Source: Elephas maximus indicus (lineage: Eukaryota > Chordata > Mammalia > Proboscidea > Elephantidae). Taken from it: a stretch of 64,000 bases of DNA. The DNA lies in contig NC_064827.1 of NCBI RefSeq assembly GCF_024166365.1, forward strand, positions 46,900,635-46,964,634, in the 5' to 3' direction. Both the position numbers and the translations under genes were made by a program. The notes beneath the pieces were generated by a model, which saw only the letters and a list, made by a program, of their open reading frames with translations, was not told where the DNA came from and did no database searches. This document shows positions 10,633 through 20,984 of the stretch, piece after piece (the first letter of the stretch is position 1; each line of letters begins with the position of its first letter).

Positions 10633-10670
10633 AAACGAAACTATTTGAGGGTTCCTTTGATGACATTGGA

Positions 10671-10810
10671 GCCCTTTTGGCACAGTGATTAATAGCTGAG
10701 CTGCTACCCACAAGGTTGGCAGTTCGAATCCTTATGGGGCAGTTCTACTCTGTCCTGTAGGATTGCTATGAATCAGAATTGAATTGACAGCAACGGGTTT
10801 GGTTTTATTT
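10671..10810 (+). mobile_element. AfroSINE, first of a three-copy stack
   Basis: The copy runs from GCCCTTTTGGCACAGTG through GGTTGGCAGTTCGAATCC (an intact B-box) and GGGGCAGTTCTACTCTG to AGCAACGGGTTTGGTTTT. Part of the body between head and GGGGCAG is deleted. Confidence 0.9.
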
Positions 10811-10825
10811 TTTGATGACGGTGGA

Positions 10826-10974
10826 GCCCTGGTGGTACAGTGGTTAAGAGCTCAGGCTGCTAACCAAAATGTTGGCAGTTAAAATCCACCACCCGCTCCT
10901 TGGACACCATATGGGGCAGTTCTGCTCTGTCCTATGGGGTCTCTGTGAGTTGGAATGAACTCGATGGCAGCAGG
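10826..10974 (+). mobile_element. AfroSINE, second of the stack
   Basis: GCCCTGGTGGTACAGTGGTT, GGCTGCTAACCAAAATG, then ATATGGGGCAGTTCTGC and GATGGCAGCAGGT. It starts directly after another copy of the target motif. Confidence 0.9.
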
Positions 10975-10989
10975 TCTGATGGCATTAGA

Positions 10990-11181
10990 GGAGTCCTGGT
11001 GGCACAGTGGTTAAAGTGCTCAGCTCCTAACTGAAAGGTAATGGGTTTGAACCTGCCAGCCGCCCAGTGGGAGACATGGGAGTCTGCTTCCATAAAGATT
11101 ACAGCCTTGGAAGCCCTATGGGGCAGTTCTGCTATGTCCTGTAGGGTGGCTATGAGTTATCAACTCTACAACAACTGGTTT
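10990..11181 (+). mobile_element. AfroSINE long-body variant, third of the stack
   Basis: It has the long body (GGGAGACATGGGAGTCTG, AAAGATTACAGCCTTGG) that the two neighbours lack, so it is not a tandem duplicate of them. It ends in ACAACTGGTTTT. Confidence 0.9.
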
Positions 11182-11196
11182 TTTGATGACAGTGGG

Positions 11197-12291
11197 GCTC
11201 TGTATCTCCTGGCCGGTCTACAAGTGGGTGCTAGGAAAGCAGATGAGTTAAATTGCCTTGCAGGAATGCATCTTAATGGTCAAACTGCCTGCCATCTGGC
11301 AATTTCAGCATAAATTATGGAGATTGCAAATGCACGGAATGCATTCCTCCTACCCCCCAACATCAGTCTTAAAGGCCACCACTGGCACCTGGAGTTTATT
11401 GGTAATAGGATGAATTAAGCCAGGAAGAGCCAGAAGGTGGGCCAGAGGGATCTGAGTGCACAGGTCTGGCTTAGACAGCCTGAAAAGCCTGTGGAGTCTG
11501 GGCAAGGAGCAAGGAGAAAGTGGAACACTTGGAGGCAAGGAACCAGGTGGAGTCAGAAGGTGCACCCCAAGGAGCCCGCCAGCAGTGAGAAGGGGGCCTC
11601 GGGATATCTCCAGGGCTGGCCAGGCTGGGTTGAGCACTGCTTCTGAGCTAAGGCTGGCTGGAGCAGGGGGTGTGAGAGGTGAAGAAGGAGGGCTGGCCTG
11701 TTTTAACGAGCAAGTAGTGATCCAGAATAGCTGCGTTTTCCTACAGTCAAGGAGGCCTTAAATACAACCAATCCAATAGCACCATTAGGTTTTCTTCTAT
11801 GAGGACAGTCACAGCTTGGTTTCAGGGATGCCAGGTGCCCAGGATGTGTGATGGACCTGCCCTTGAGAGACATCTGCAGGACAGCAGCAGAGGCTGCGCG
11901 TTAGTCATTCTGTCCTGCCTGGGATTCACTCAGGGCCTGCCAAGTGCTGGGCCAGTGGCTGTGTGTAGAGCTGAATCCATAGAGAGCCACCAAATCACTG
12001 TTCTTAAGTGTGAGTTCTCAGCTCAGGCCTGAACAAACGCACCACTTAAACCGCAAATGTTCCATGTAAAAAAGGCACTTTTCTTCCGGGTGGGAACATT
12101 GCAGTGACTCCCCTCCTCCTCCCTCCCTCCCTTCTCCTTCCTTCCACTTCCTTCCATTGAGCATCTCTCCCAGGCTTGGTGCAGACATGTCCAGATGTTA
12201 GAGCCACACACAGCTCCCCTACGAGGGCTCTGCACACAGTAGGGTACAATTGAAAAGGAAGGCATAATCACACCAAACACTGAAAATCGCC
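11197..12291. other. Intergenic DNA without recognised repeats
   Basis: No exon or named repeat is recognised. 11215-11350 is repeat-free with GGAATGCAT/GGAATGCATTCC motifs reminiscent of TEAD sites. A pyrimidine-rich tract (CTCCTCC/CCTTCC) lies at 12108-12152. Frames at 11350-11761 have no family motifs. Confidence 0.45.
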
Positions 12292-12303
12292 AGGATTAAA
12301 TTT

Positions 12304-12499
12304 GTTGTTGTCATTAGTTGCCTACTCACGGGGACCCCAACTATGCAGAGTAGAACTGCTCCATAGACTTTTCCAGGCCGTGGCCTTTTCTAAGCAGGTG
12401 TCCCGGGCTCTCTTCACAGGTGCTTCTGGGTGGGTTTGAACCACCAACGTTTTGGTTAGTAGTCCAGTGCTAAACTATTTGTGCCACCCACAGACTCCT
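12304..12499 (-). mobile_element. AfroSINE, minus strand
   Basis: On the plus strand the RTE-like end (GTTGTTGTCATTAGTTGCC) comes first and the head complement (GTGCCACCCACAGACTCC) last. The near-duplication AGGATTAAATTT / AAGATTAAATTT flanks it at 12292-12303 and 12500-12511. Confidence 0.9.
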
Positions 12500-12511
12500 A
12501 AGATTAAATTT

Positions 12512-13800
12512 ACTTGGGTTTTGAATGACTTTGGGTGCTAGTGTGTAGAAGTATAAATCTAAATAGTTTAATCTGTAGTCTCCTCCTTTCTAACATAAAC
12601 TTTGGAGTTCCTGAAAAGGTGAAATATTACTCTAAACCCTATAGTTGTGAAAGTGATTGATTTCTTCAAACTTAAACCACACCCACACACTCACCCACCC
12701 ACACACACCATGTTCTTCTCATGCAGTTTCTATCCTTTTACTTTGGTTGTAACATTTAAAGACAATTTTCAAAACTCACTTTTCATGCATAATTTTCTCC
12801 CACTATATACACTTTGTTATTTTTTTCTTTGAATTAAAATGGTTTCCATGCTGCCATCTGAGTCTTTGCTAAGTGGAATGTGTTAGTCTTTGCCAGAGCC
12901 AAGAAAGAGTTAAAGTTGCCCATGGCTGTCTCTTGGCGGGGGAGGGGAGCTGGAGACTGCCCAGTTGTCTGTCCTTCCCCTCCCCTCTCTTGGGCTGAGT
13001 GCAAGATGTTGGGTCTCCCAAATAACTCAGACCCTGTGGGTAGATGCCTGCTGGAAGCAGGGGCTGCCTTGGAATGGAGAATTCTCAGGGTTAGAAGGGA
13101 ACTTTAGTGGTCTGATCCCCAGGGCTGCAAGGGAGAGGAGCCCAGACACCTAAGCCAAATATCCACCTTCTAAACCACTTGAGTCCTCACCCGGACCACA
13201 GGGAAACCAGGTAACCACTGTTGGGCTTCCTGCAACCAGATGGCATCCCCAGGTGGCATTTGACAGCATGTGGGTCCCCAGGGAGAGAGTCCAGAGATAT
13301 CTGCAGATCCAGGCCAGAATCTAAGTAAGCATCTCTGATACTGGAATTTCTGGAGCCCTTGGAGTTTACAAGATGCTGTAGAATTGCTGCATATTCTAGA
13401 TGTCCAGAGGTGGGCACTATTGGTTTTTGAGGCTTCCCATAGTCACAGTGGCTGAAGGGTCTCCCACCCTGCCTCAGAGCCCCCTCTGATCCTTTGGTCC
13501 TAAGGTACAGACAGGGATGGATTTTGAGGCTCTAGACTGTGGGTCCCCCTTGCCTCCACTCCCGGGGCAGGTGCACCATTTCATCCATACACTCTTGAAC
13601 CTGGAGCTCAGGGAGAAACATAACGTTCTATTTTTCCAAGTCTCCTGCTTTTATCTTTATGTACAACTCAATTCATATTTCCATTTGCTCCCATTTGTGG
13701 ACATTTTTGTGGCAGACATAACCTTTTAATGCCATTATTAGGCGGAATCACCTCAAAGGCTGCATACAACTAGTATCTGGCGTCCTCTCAGAAACAGGCG
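12512..13800. other. Intergenic DNA, no gene recognised
   Basis: A CA-rich patch lies at 12677-12710, and 13080-13120 resembles the start of an old MIR-type repeat. Otherwise I see nothing that can be named. Confidence 0.5.
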
Positions 13801-13925
13801 CAGGTACCTTAACCCAAAGTTTGACGCTGCGGATGGAGCCATTTTCCAGAAGAGGAGATGGAGGCTTAGAGGTCACACTGCCAGTAAGTGGTAGACAGTT
13901 CTAGTACACTCAGGTATGTTCAACT
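13801..13925 (-). repeat. MIR fragment
   Basis: CCAGAAGAGGAGATGGAGGC followed by GGTCACACTGCCAGTAAGTG is the antisense MIR core. Confidence 0.75.
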
Positions 13926-14137
13926 TAAAGGGGCTGGCTCTTTTCTTTCTTTTTTATGGAGGGGGTGTGGGGGAGGAAGGGGATTGCGTGTAATTTTTTT
14001 CTCTCAGCACTTTATTTTGGAAAATTTCAAACCTGCAGAAAAATTGCAAGAATAGTACAATGAATCCCCACAGACGCTTTCATTGTTAGTATTTTGCCAC
14101 ATTTGCATTCTATGTATTTATCTCTATCTTTGTATCT

Positions 14138-14477
14138 GGAAACCTGGTGGTGTAGTGGCTAAGTGTTATGGCTGCTGCCCAAAAGGTTGGGAGTTCAAAT
14201 CCACCAGGTGCTCCTCGGAAACTCTATGGGGCAGTTCTACTCTGTCTTATAGAGTCGCTGTGAGTGGGAAGGAAACCCTGGTGGCGTAGTAGTTAAGTGC
14301 TACGGCTGCTTACCAAGAGGTCAGCAGTTCAAATCTGCCAGGTGCTCCTTGGAAACTCTATGGGGCAGTTCTACTCTGTGTTGTAGGGTCACTGTGTGTC
14401 GGAATCAACTCTACGGCAGTGGGTTTGGTTTTGGGTTTATGAGTTGGAGTTCACTTGATGGCAACAGGTGTTTTTGG
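14138..14477 (+). mobile_element. Outer AfroSINE, split by an inner AfroSINE
   Basis: The outer copy runs from GGAAACCTGGTGGTGTAGTG to TCGCTGTGAGTGGGA at 14269, then resumes at 14440 with TGAGTTGGAG and GATGGCAACAGGTG. Confidence 0.85.
14270..14439 (+). mobile_element. Inner AfroSINE inserted in another AfroSINE
   Basis: A complete copy from GGAAACCCTGGTGGCGTAG to CAGTGGGTTTGGTTTT. Flanking TGAGTGGGA / TGAGTTGGA (14261-14269, 14440-14448) is a 9-bp duplication with one difference. Confidence 0.85.
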
Positions 14478-15094
14478 TATGTCCGTATCTAAATCTATAG
14501 CTATCTGTACAGCTATAGCTATATCTATACTACCTATCTGTCTAATTTTGTTAATCCATTTGAGAATTACTTGGAAGAATTGTGTCATTTACTTCTAAAT
14601 GCTTCAGTTTATCTCCAAAGAAGGGCATTTTCCCACAAGCCACAATAAAATTATCACATCTGGGAGAGTTAACATTAATACATTGCTATTTAACTAACAT
14701 GTGGTTTATTTTCCCAGTTGTTTAAAAAATGTCCTATATAGTTTGTTTGTTTTTTTTAATTCAAGTCCCAATCCAGGATCACTCATCGCATTTAGTTGTC
14801 CTGCCTCTTTAGACTCCTTTAATCTAGAACAGTATTCCCAGTCTTTTTTATTTTTTATTTTTTATTTTTGTCTTTCATAAAATTGGCTATTTAAAAGAGT
14901 CCAGGCCAATTGTTTTGCAGAGTATCCCTCAGTTTGTATTTGTCTGATTGTTTCACCATGATTGTGTTCCCCTTAGGGCTTTATAACAGGGAGAAAAGCT
15001 TTGCTCTTTTGAATACTTCCCCCTGTCTCTTACCAGGTTAGGATCAAGTTTGGCCTTTGTATTGTTAAGGGGACCAGTGGTAGTAAGGGAAGCA

Positions 15095-15313
15095 GCAGAG
15101 CTTGATGGAACGGATGTAACCTTTGAAGGGCAACAAAATGAGTTCAGGTCCTTGCTGGCTGACCTTAAGCATGTCAGTGAACATTCCTAAACCTTGGCTT
15201 TCTACTTCATAAATGTAGATGACTTCTGTCTTGTAGGATTATAACTTCATGTTAGTAAAGAACCTAGAAGATCACCTTCTGTATAATTAATCAAAACTTC
15301 ATAAATGGCAGCT
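15095..15313 (+). repeat. MIR
   Basis: A nearly complete degraded MIR: TCCTTGCTGGCTGACCTT, GGCTTTCTACTTCATAAATG, GTAGGATTATAACTTCATG and ATAAATGGCAGCTGTTACTA follow the MIR order. Confidence 0.75.
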
Positions 15314-15326
15314 GTTACTATTAGTT

Positions 15327-15497
15327 GGCAATCCTGGTGGTATAGTGGTTTAAGAGCTACAGCTGCTAACCAAAAGGTTGGCAGTTCAAATTCACCAGGC
15401 GCTGCTTGGAAACCCTATGGGGCAGTTTTACTCTGTCCTGTAGAGTTGCTATAAGTTGGGATCGACTCGATGGCAACAGGTTCAGGTTTGGTTCGGT
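15327..15497 (+). mobile_element. AfroSINE
   Basis: Head GGTTTAAGAGCTACAGCTGC, B-box region GGCAGTTCAAATTCACC, middle AACCCTATGGGGCAG and 3' end GACTCGATGGCAACAGG. Flanks GTTACTATTAGTT and GTTATTATTATTG look like a degraded duplication. Confidence 0.9.
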
Positions 15498-15509
15498 TAT
15501 TATTATTGT

Positions 15510-15955
15510 TAAGTCCTTAAATATAATATGACAAAATACCGTATTTCTTTTTCCAACACATGTCTTGGATGCACCCTTTTCTGTGCTTTTTTACATTCTA
15601 CCGCTTTAGAGCACCTCCATCGCCACTGGCTCCTTACTGTTGCCCATGCCCCAATCTGTCCCATGCACGCCACAACTGGAGGAGTGCTTGCCCTAAAATG
15701 TAGCCCTTGCCATTGTATTCATCTGGCTTCCTTCTTCCCCAGCACCTCAAATTTGAATGTCTGGCGTTCAACACCTTCCATACCCTCATGCCATCCCACC
15801 TACTGAACTTACCTCCCACTGTTTCTCATGGGGAAATGTGGTTGCTCTTGAATTGGCTATTAGCACATTCTTCCCACATTCTTTTATTAGAGCCACAGAT
15901 CCTTCCCCTCCTCCATCACAGGGTATATACACGGATCAGTTAGGGCACAGCACAA
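15510..15955. other. Intergenic DNA, possible L2 remnants
   Basis: Pyrimidine-rich sequence with the style of an L2 3' region (CACACTTTTCTG..., CACCTCAAATTTGAATG), too degraded to assign with confidence. No exon seen. Confidence 0.35.
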
Positions 15956-15964
15956 ACAGAAACC

Positions 15965-16165
15965 AACCTAAACCAAAATCACTGCCATTGAGTCAATTCA
16001 GACTCTTAGTGACCCTATAGGACAAAGTAGAACTGCCCCAAGGTTGTAAATCCTTACAGAAGCAGACTGCCACATCTTTCTCCTGCGGGGTGACTGGTGG
16101 GTTCAAACCACCAGCCTTTTAGTGAGCAGCCAGGCACTTTAACCACTGTGCTACCACAGGTCCTT
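15965..16165 (-). mobile_element. AfroSINE long-body variant, minus strand
   Basis: CATTGAGTCAATTCAGACTC, AAGCAGACTGCCACATCTTT and ACTGTGCTACCACAGGTCC are the reverse-complement landmarks. AAACAGAAA at 15954 and 16166 flanks it. Confidence 0.88.
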
Positions 16166-16177
16166 AAACAGAAAACC

Positions 16178-17142
16178 CTTCTAGGTATTTCAAGTAGGAA
16201 GGAATTTAATGAAGGAGATTAGGTACTTGCAAAATCACTGGAAAGGCTAGACAATCAAAGGTCAAGGAAGGTCACCACTGCCTCTCAGTTTTGTCACAAG
16301 CTTTCATTGCTAGGAGTTTGAAAGAACTCAGGAAACCACTGGGAATTATCATAGCTGCCTCCAATACTGAGGCTCCTGATTCTCAGGAAAACACTAAGAG
16401 GCTGCTGCAAAATGTCTGCCTAAGCCCAGAGTTTGACACTACCAGGGAAAAAAAAATTATTTATTTATTTATTTTTTTTTACTGCCAGAGGAGCAGATAT
16501 ATGGCTTCTGCTTTTCTCCTGTCTTCCAAATCTTGACAAGTGCTTCTCATGGATGTAGTCTCATCTAGAACTCTGTGGACGGGGATTCTGAGACCTATAG
16601 TTTCCAGGCTTCTAGCCCCCAGTGATAGTTTTTCTCTGGAACTGTTCTGATGGACGTGGTGGGGAAGACTTTCTCTTGCTTCTGGAGTCACAGCTGGAAG
16701 GACATGAAATTGCTTACCTTGAAGGCCGTCTTCCCCGACTCTTGGAAGGAAGCCCCCCTGCCTTAGGAGAGAATGAGGCACTCAAAGGGTGAAAAACAGA
16801 GTTGCAGATGGAGGAGACAGGGAAAGAGGAGGATGGAGGAAGACTGAGCTGATGACATTGTGTCAGTCCCAGGCTTAGTCATACCTTTGCCAGTGCTATC
16901 CACGTCCTTCTCAGTTACTTCAGCCCATAAATTCCTTTTTGTCTAAACTAATGTAACCAAAATCATCCTAATGAATATGAGAAGGGAGACATGCAAACAT
17001 AGATTCAAGGTGTGATATGTACTATGCTAAGGGGGTTAACAAAGTGATGTGAGCTCCCAGAGAAGATAATGAGGAAGGAGCCTATCATCATTTTAACTTT
17101 TATCTTAGAAACATTATTTTAGCCATACATTTTATCTTACTT
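16178..17142. other. Intergenic DNA with low-complexity patch
   Basis: An AT-rich ATTT-type patch sits at 16450-16482. No named repeat or exon is recognised, and open frames (16291-16536, 16479-16781) lack family motifs. Confidence 0.45.
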
Positions 17143-17154
17143 ATTACTTCTCAG

Positions 17155-17320
17155 GAGCCCTGGTGGCACAGTGGTTAAGAGCTCAGCGGCTAACCAAAAG
17201 GTCAGCAGTTCAAATCCACCAACTGCTCCTTAGAAACCCTATGGGGCGGTTCTACTCTGTCCTGTAGGGTCACTACGAGTCAGAACCGACTGGACGACAC
17301 CTAACAACAACAACAGCAAT
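17155..17320 (+). mobile_element. AfroSINE with exact target duplication
   Basis: GAGCCCTGGTGGCACAGTGG through TCAGCAGTTCAAATCCACC to GACGACACCTAACAACAAC. The 12-bp duplication ATTACTTCTCAG at 17143-17154 and 17321-17332 is exact, suggesting one of the younger insertions. Confidence 0.93.
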
Positions 17321-17332
17321 ATTACTTCTCAG

Positions 17333-17650
17333 GGCCTTTATTCCTTTCTAGAATTCTCTTCTTCCTTTCCTTCTGCTTTCCAGAATCCTGCCTGTCTTCT
17401 AAAGGCCAGTTCAAATCAGCCTTCTCCGGGGGCCTCCTTGACCACTTTATTTCTGAATTCTTGGTGTACTTAGCACAGAACAGTTGGGCATCAAACTACT
17501 TTTTATTTTTTGTGTATTTTGACTCCTCTTATTGACTGTGAACTCCTTGAGGTCATGGACTACGTCTTCCAACCCCTGAGCATCCCCCATTCCCAGGTTT
17601 ATCACTGTTGTCTCGTGGTCAATTAATATTTGAGAATTCATGAACTGATT
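17333..17650 (+). mobile_element. L2 LINE 3' end
   Basis: CTTCTAAAGGCCAGTTCAAA, TCCTTGACCACTTTATTTC, GTGAACTCCTTGAGGTCATG and ATTAATATTTGAGAATTCAT follow the L2 terminal order. Confidence 0.7.
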
Positions 17651-18165
17651 GCTCAATGGGGAGACTGAAGTTGCCACAAGCAATTAATTGAAAGAGTACG
17701 AGTGGAGGAGAGGAATGCTGCCCAGGTACCAGGCATCCAGAAATAAGGGCACCTTTCCAGAAAGAATAATCAAGCTGGCTCAAATGTGCTTGGCACTCAG
17801 GAATAGACCCAGTACCAGGCATTGCACCTCTCCTAATGGCCACAAGGGGGAGGCAGAGGGCATGGGCCCTGTGCCAGGCTGTTGCATCTCTGAGCCTGGA
17901 CTTTTCAGAAAAGACATCAAGGTCTTGATGATCTGCTTAGGACAAGGTGGGCCTCCAGAAAGCCTGGGAAGCTAAGTGCTTGTACCATGGTTGGGAAAGC
18001 CAAAAATTGAACAAGTGGATGGCTGACATCAATAGGCATCTGGGAATATGAGTGGGAGCCTCTGAAATCAAAAGTGAGTGGACTTCAAGAAACCCAGATA
18101 TTCTACTAAGGACAAGGAGGTACTTCAGTGCCTTGGTGAAGGAAGCAGGAAATCCGGGCATAGTA
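17651..18165. other. Intergenic DNA, nothing recognised
   Basis: No repeat, RNA gene or exon is recognised. Confidence 0.45.
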
Positions 18166-18300
18166 TAGTGAGAAGGACAAAGCCTGAGAGGCAGCTGTCT
18201 TGGAGTCCCATGTCTATGTTTTTGTTGTGTAACCTAGGCGATGACTTTTCACCTCTCTGACCTCAGGTGTCTCAGCCTATACAAAGAAGATTGGTATCTG
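18166..18300 (+). repeat. MIR fragment
   Basis: GCAGCTGTCTTGGAGTCCC, TTGTTGTGTAACCTAGGCG and ACCTCTCTGACCTCAGGTGT follow the MIR sense order. Confidence 0.7.
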
Positions 18301-19722
18301 GAGACCTAGAAACCAGCCCCACCTTTGCATTTGGCTCTGGGGATCCTTGCAGCTTAAATGGTCTCTGGGATTATGTGAACAAAGCAGTTCAGTTGACTGC
18401 AGACATTTCATTACCCGTGTCTGTGCACATCTGTTGTCTTTACAACTTTAGGTGGGCCCCAACCCTTGGGACCAGGAGTGTTCAAGGACCTCTGTAGGAG
18501 CTAATCAGTCTAACCTTAGATACACCACACCACATCATATCACACATCAAAATGCCCCTACAGCCCACTGCAAATGGCAGCTATTTTTGCTCTAAAATAA
18601 TTTTGAAGCCCTTTTTTTTTTTTTTTTTATCATTTTGCTCCCAGAATTCTTTTGTGAATTGATTTAATTTTCAGTGGCTACAATTTTCAGAAATCATTGT
18701 GCATAGTTGGGAATTCCTTGAAGTGAAAGACTCCACAAATTGTTTTCAAATATAATATTTTATAGCCACTACATTTAACAATTCACAGAGTTGACATTAT
18801 GTTGTGTTTCATAGACATTTTCTTAAATTTCAAGTTAGGAGATTTCATTTTGTATCTTGCCATCAACACAAGTTTTTTGCAGTGTGTGAACATTTTTAGA
18901 GGCTCTTCAAAAGCTGTAGGTCCTCAGCTCTGTGTCTGCAGCACCTGATGAATAAAACCCCCCTGCCTTGGACAACTGAAATGATGGTGGGTAGTCACCC
19001 CTTTCAGTTATTACGTTTTGTCTTATGTCGCCCAGCCTGAGATCCTCAGTAAGCTCTGTGTGCATCCTCAAGACAAGGTTGTCCCCTCCCCCCCCCGCCA
19101 CTTACCGTTAATCTCAGAAACTTCATTTTAACACATATCTTTCAGCTGAGTGCTGTCATATAGGCAAGCATTGAGGTGGCAGTATATCCCCCTTCTGGGA
19201 TTTTTTTTAAAGACTGGCTCTCCGCAACCCTCTCAGGAATACCATGTTCAAACCAGACAACATCCCCATTATCAGAGTTTCCACAGAAATAGATACCCCA
19301 CAAAGGGGAATACCTCACCCAAGAAGTTGTTTTCTCTTGCTGATAATTTCTCTCCATAAACATTTTTGAAAGAGATGAATAAGTGTACCTTTCTGGAACA
19401 GCGGGCAGATGCTGGGGCATGAAATGACTTTGCACAGTGCACCATGTTTTATGGATGAGGGGAAGGCGCCCAGGACTGCCTTTTATTTCCCCAGCCTCTG
19501 ACCTGCGAGCAGCTTGCCAGGGTCCTCTTCTGCAGCTCTGTCTCTTTCACTGCTGCTACTTTGACGCTTTAAAGGTTCAGCTTGTGTGGAAGCTGCAGAG
19601 ACGTTCACAGACTTGGCTCAGAACACCAAGAGCCTATAACAGCTCTAGGTCCATTGAAGACCTGGGTTCCCTTGGTGCATTTCACAGCCAGAGCTATAGT
19701 CTTCAGATACTTCATTATGTTA
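18301..19722. other. Long repeat-poor intergenic stretch
   Basis: Apart from a T-tract at about 18610-18629, I recognise no mobile element here. 18630-18900 is AT-rich and looks old and unique. No exon evidence. Confidence 0.45.
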
Positions 19723-19845
19723 GGCTGTATATATATACATATGTGTATATGTGTACACACACCCAGATAACATACACGCTTATATGTATATTATATACAT
19801 GTACGTGTATATAATATACATATATGTATATGCATATTTTTTTCC
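19723..19845. repeat. AT-rich TATATACA/TGTATA microsatellite with palindromic parts
   Basis: Alternating purine-pyrimidine sequence (GTATATATATACATATGTG, ATATAATATACATATATGTA) that can form hairpins. Confidence 0.8.
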
Positions 19846-20224
19846 CTATATTACAGCTATGAAAGGAATGAATTTCTTCCCATCATGGTGTTAATGAATC
19901 TCGAAAGAAAAAAAAAAGAGATGTGAGCTCAGAAAAATAAAGATGCCAACATAAAAATGGAAGACACAGTGACTGACCTTCAACAGAATGAACAAACGAG
20001 GGAGTTTTCTGTTTGTCTTTGTCTGGGGGATGGGGAGGATGCTTGTTAATAACGAAGTGGTCCAGAGTCATTTGCCAACAGTTCATCAGGGTCCCTCTAA
20101 AGCCCAGAGTCATGAATACCAAGTAACTAATGAAGATGGCAGACCAATGTCCAGTGAGATGGAGGAACACAGAGCTCAGGCCCAGGCCACCAGCTTCGAA
20201 AGGAATTTATTCTCACCCCAGGGT

Positions 20225-20345
20225 CTGGTTGCTAGGTTTAGCAAAGAAAAGTACAGGACGCCCAGTTATGTTTGGGACATTGATCTGAAATTCAAATGTA
20301 AGTGGATGTCCTGTATGTTCTCTGGCCAGCCCACCCCAGGGGCAC
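20225..20345. repeat. Palindromic ancient repeat, second fragment
   Basis: GGTTGCTAGGTTTAGCAAAG, AGTACAGGACGCCCAGTTA and CTGAAATTCAAATGTAAGTG are related to the copy at 9828-9985. Confidence 0.5.
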
Positions 20346-20434
20346 AGCACTTGTCATCATTTTTCTAGTACTTACCCACTGCCAGGCTGGCGCTCCACCA
20401 CAAAGAGGCCCCTTCCAGTCAAGGCTTCTTGAAT

Positions 20435-20687
20435 TTGTTATTGTTAGCTCTCACAGAGTTGGCCCCCGATTCAGGGTGACACCATGCGCCATAGGACAAA
20501 TAGATCAGCAGACCTTCCTTCTTAGTCTGTCTTAGTTTGGAAGCTCTGCTAAAGCCTGTTCATAGCAACATGCAAGCCTTCACTGACAGGCAGGTGGTGT
20601 CCGCACATGAGGGGCATTGGCTGGGAATTGAACCTGGGCCTCTCACATGGAAGGTGAGAATTCTACCACTGGACCACTACAGCCCCC
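20435..20687 (-). mobile_element. tRNA-Gly/RTE chimeric SINE, minus strand
   Basis: On the minus strand a tRNA-Gly-like head (GTGGTCCAGTGGTAGAATTC; GGTTCAATTCCCAGCCAATG B-box end) is followed by RTE 5'-UTR-like sequence (CTTCCAAACTAAGACAGACT) and an RTE-like 3' tail ending CTAACAATAACAA. The 8-bp duplication TCTTGAAT at 20427-20434 and 20688-20695 is exact. It is related to the copy at 26190-26524. Confidence 0.88.
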
Positions 20688-20701
20688 TCTTGAATCATCT
20701 T

Positions 20702-20737
20702 AAGCCATTGCTGTCGAGTCAATTCCAACTCATAGTG
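20702..20737 (-). mobile_element. AfroSINE 3'-end fragment
   Basis: CCATTGCTGTCGAGTCAATT and CCAACTCATAGTGA are the reverse complement of the SINE 3' end. It abuts a plus-strand SINE head, forming an inverted junction. Confidence 0.75.
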
Positions 20738-20872
20738 ACCCTGGTGGTGTAGTGGTTAAGAGCTATGGCGAGTTACAGCTGCTAACCAAAAGGTTGGCAG
20801 TTCAAATACAGCATGTGCTCCTTAGAAACTCTATGGGGCAGTTCTACTCTGTCCTACAGGGTCAGAATCACG
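20738..20872 (+). mobile_element. AfroSINE, 3'-truncated
   Basis: CCCTGGTGGTGTAGTGGTTA to TACAGGGTCAGAATCACG. A 12-base insertion (about 20767-20778) interrupts the head before GCTGCTAACC, and the 3' end is missing. Confidence 0.85.
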
Positions 20873-20984
20873 TTAGAGACCCAGATAAATAAAGACTCCC
20901 TTCCTCCCCTCCCCCCGAATCAGTTACTCCTTTCTGTCCCCCTCACCTGTATCGTTTTGTTAATTCTTCTGTTTTGGTTTGTTT

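Larger units (their letters stand above)
13990..15000. mobile_element. Ancient L1-type LINE relic with two nested SINEs
   Basis: TTCAAACCTGCAGAAAAATT, GCAAGAATAGTACAATGAA, AGTATTTTGCCACATTTGC, CAATCCAGGATCACTCATCG and TTAGTTGTCCTGCCTCTTTA match a familiar L1M-type untranslated segment. The relic is interrupted at 14138-14477 by two SINEs. The orientation is not certain. Confidence 0.65.

Noticed and set aside
10656..11196. Regularly spaced repeats suggesting a CRISPR-like array
   Set aside because: The repeated units are SINEs and target duplications; this is mammalian DNA and the spacing is irregular.
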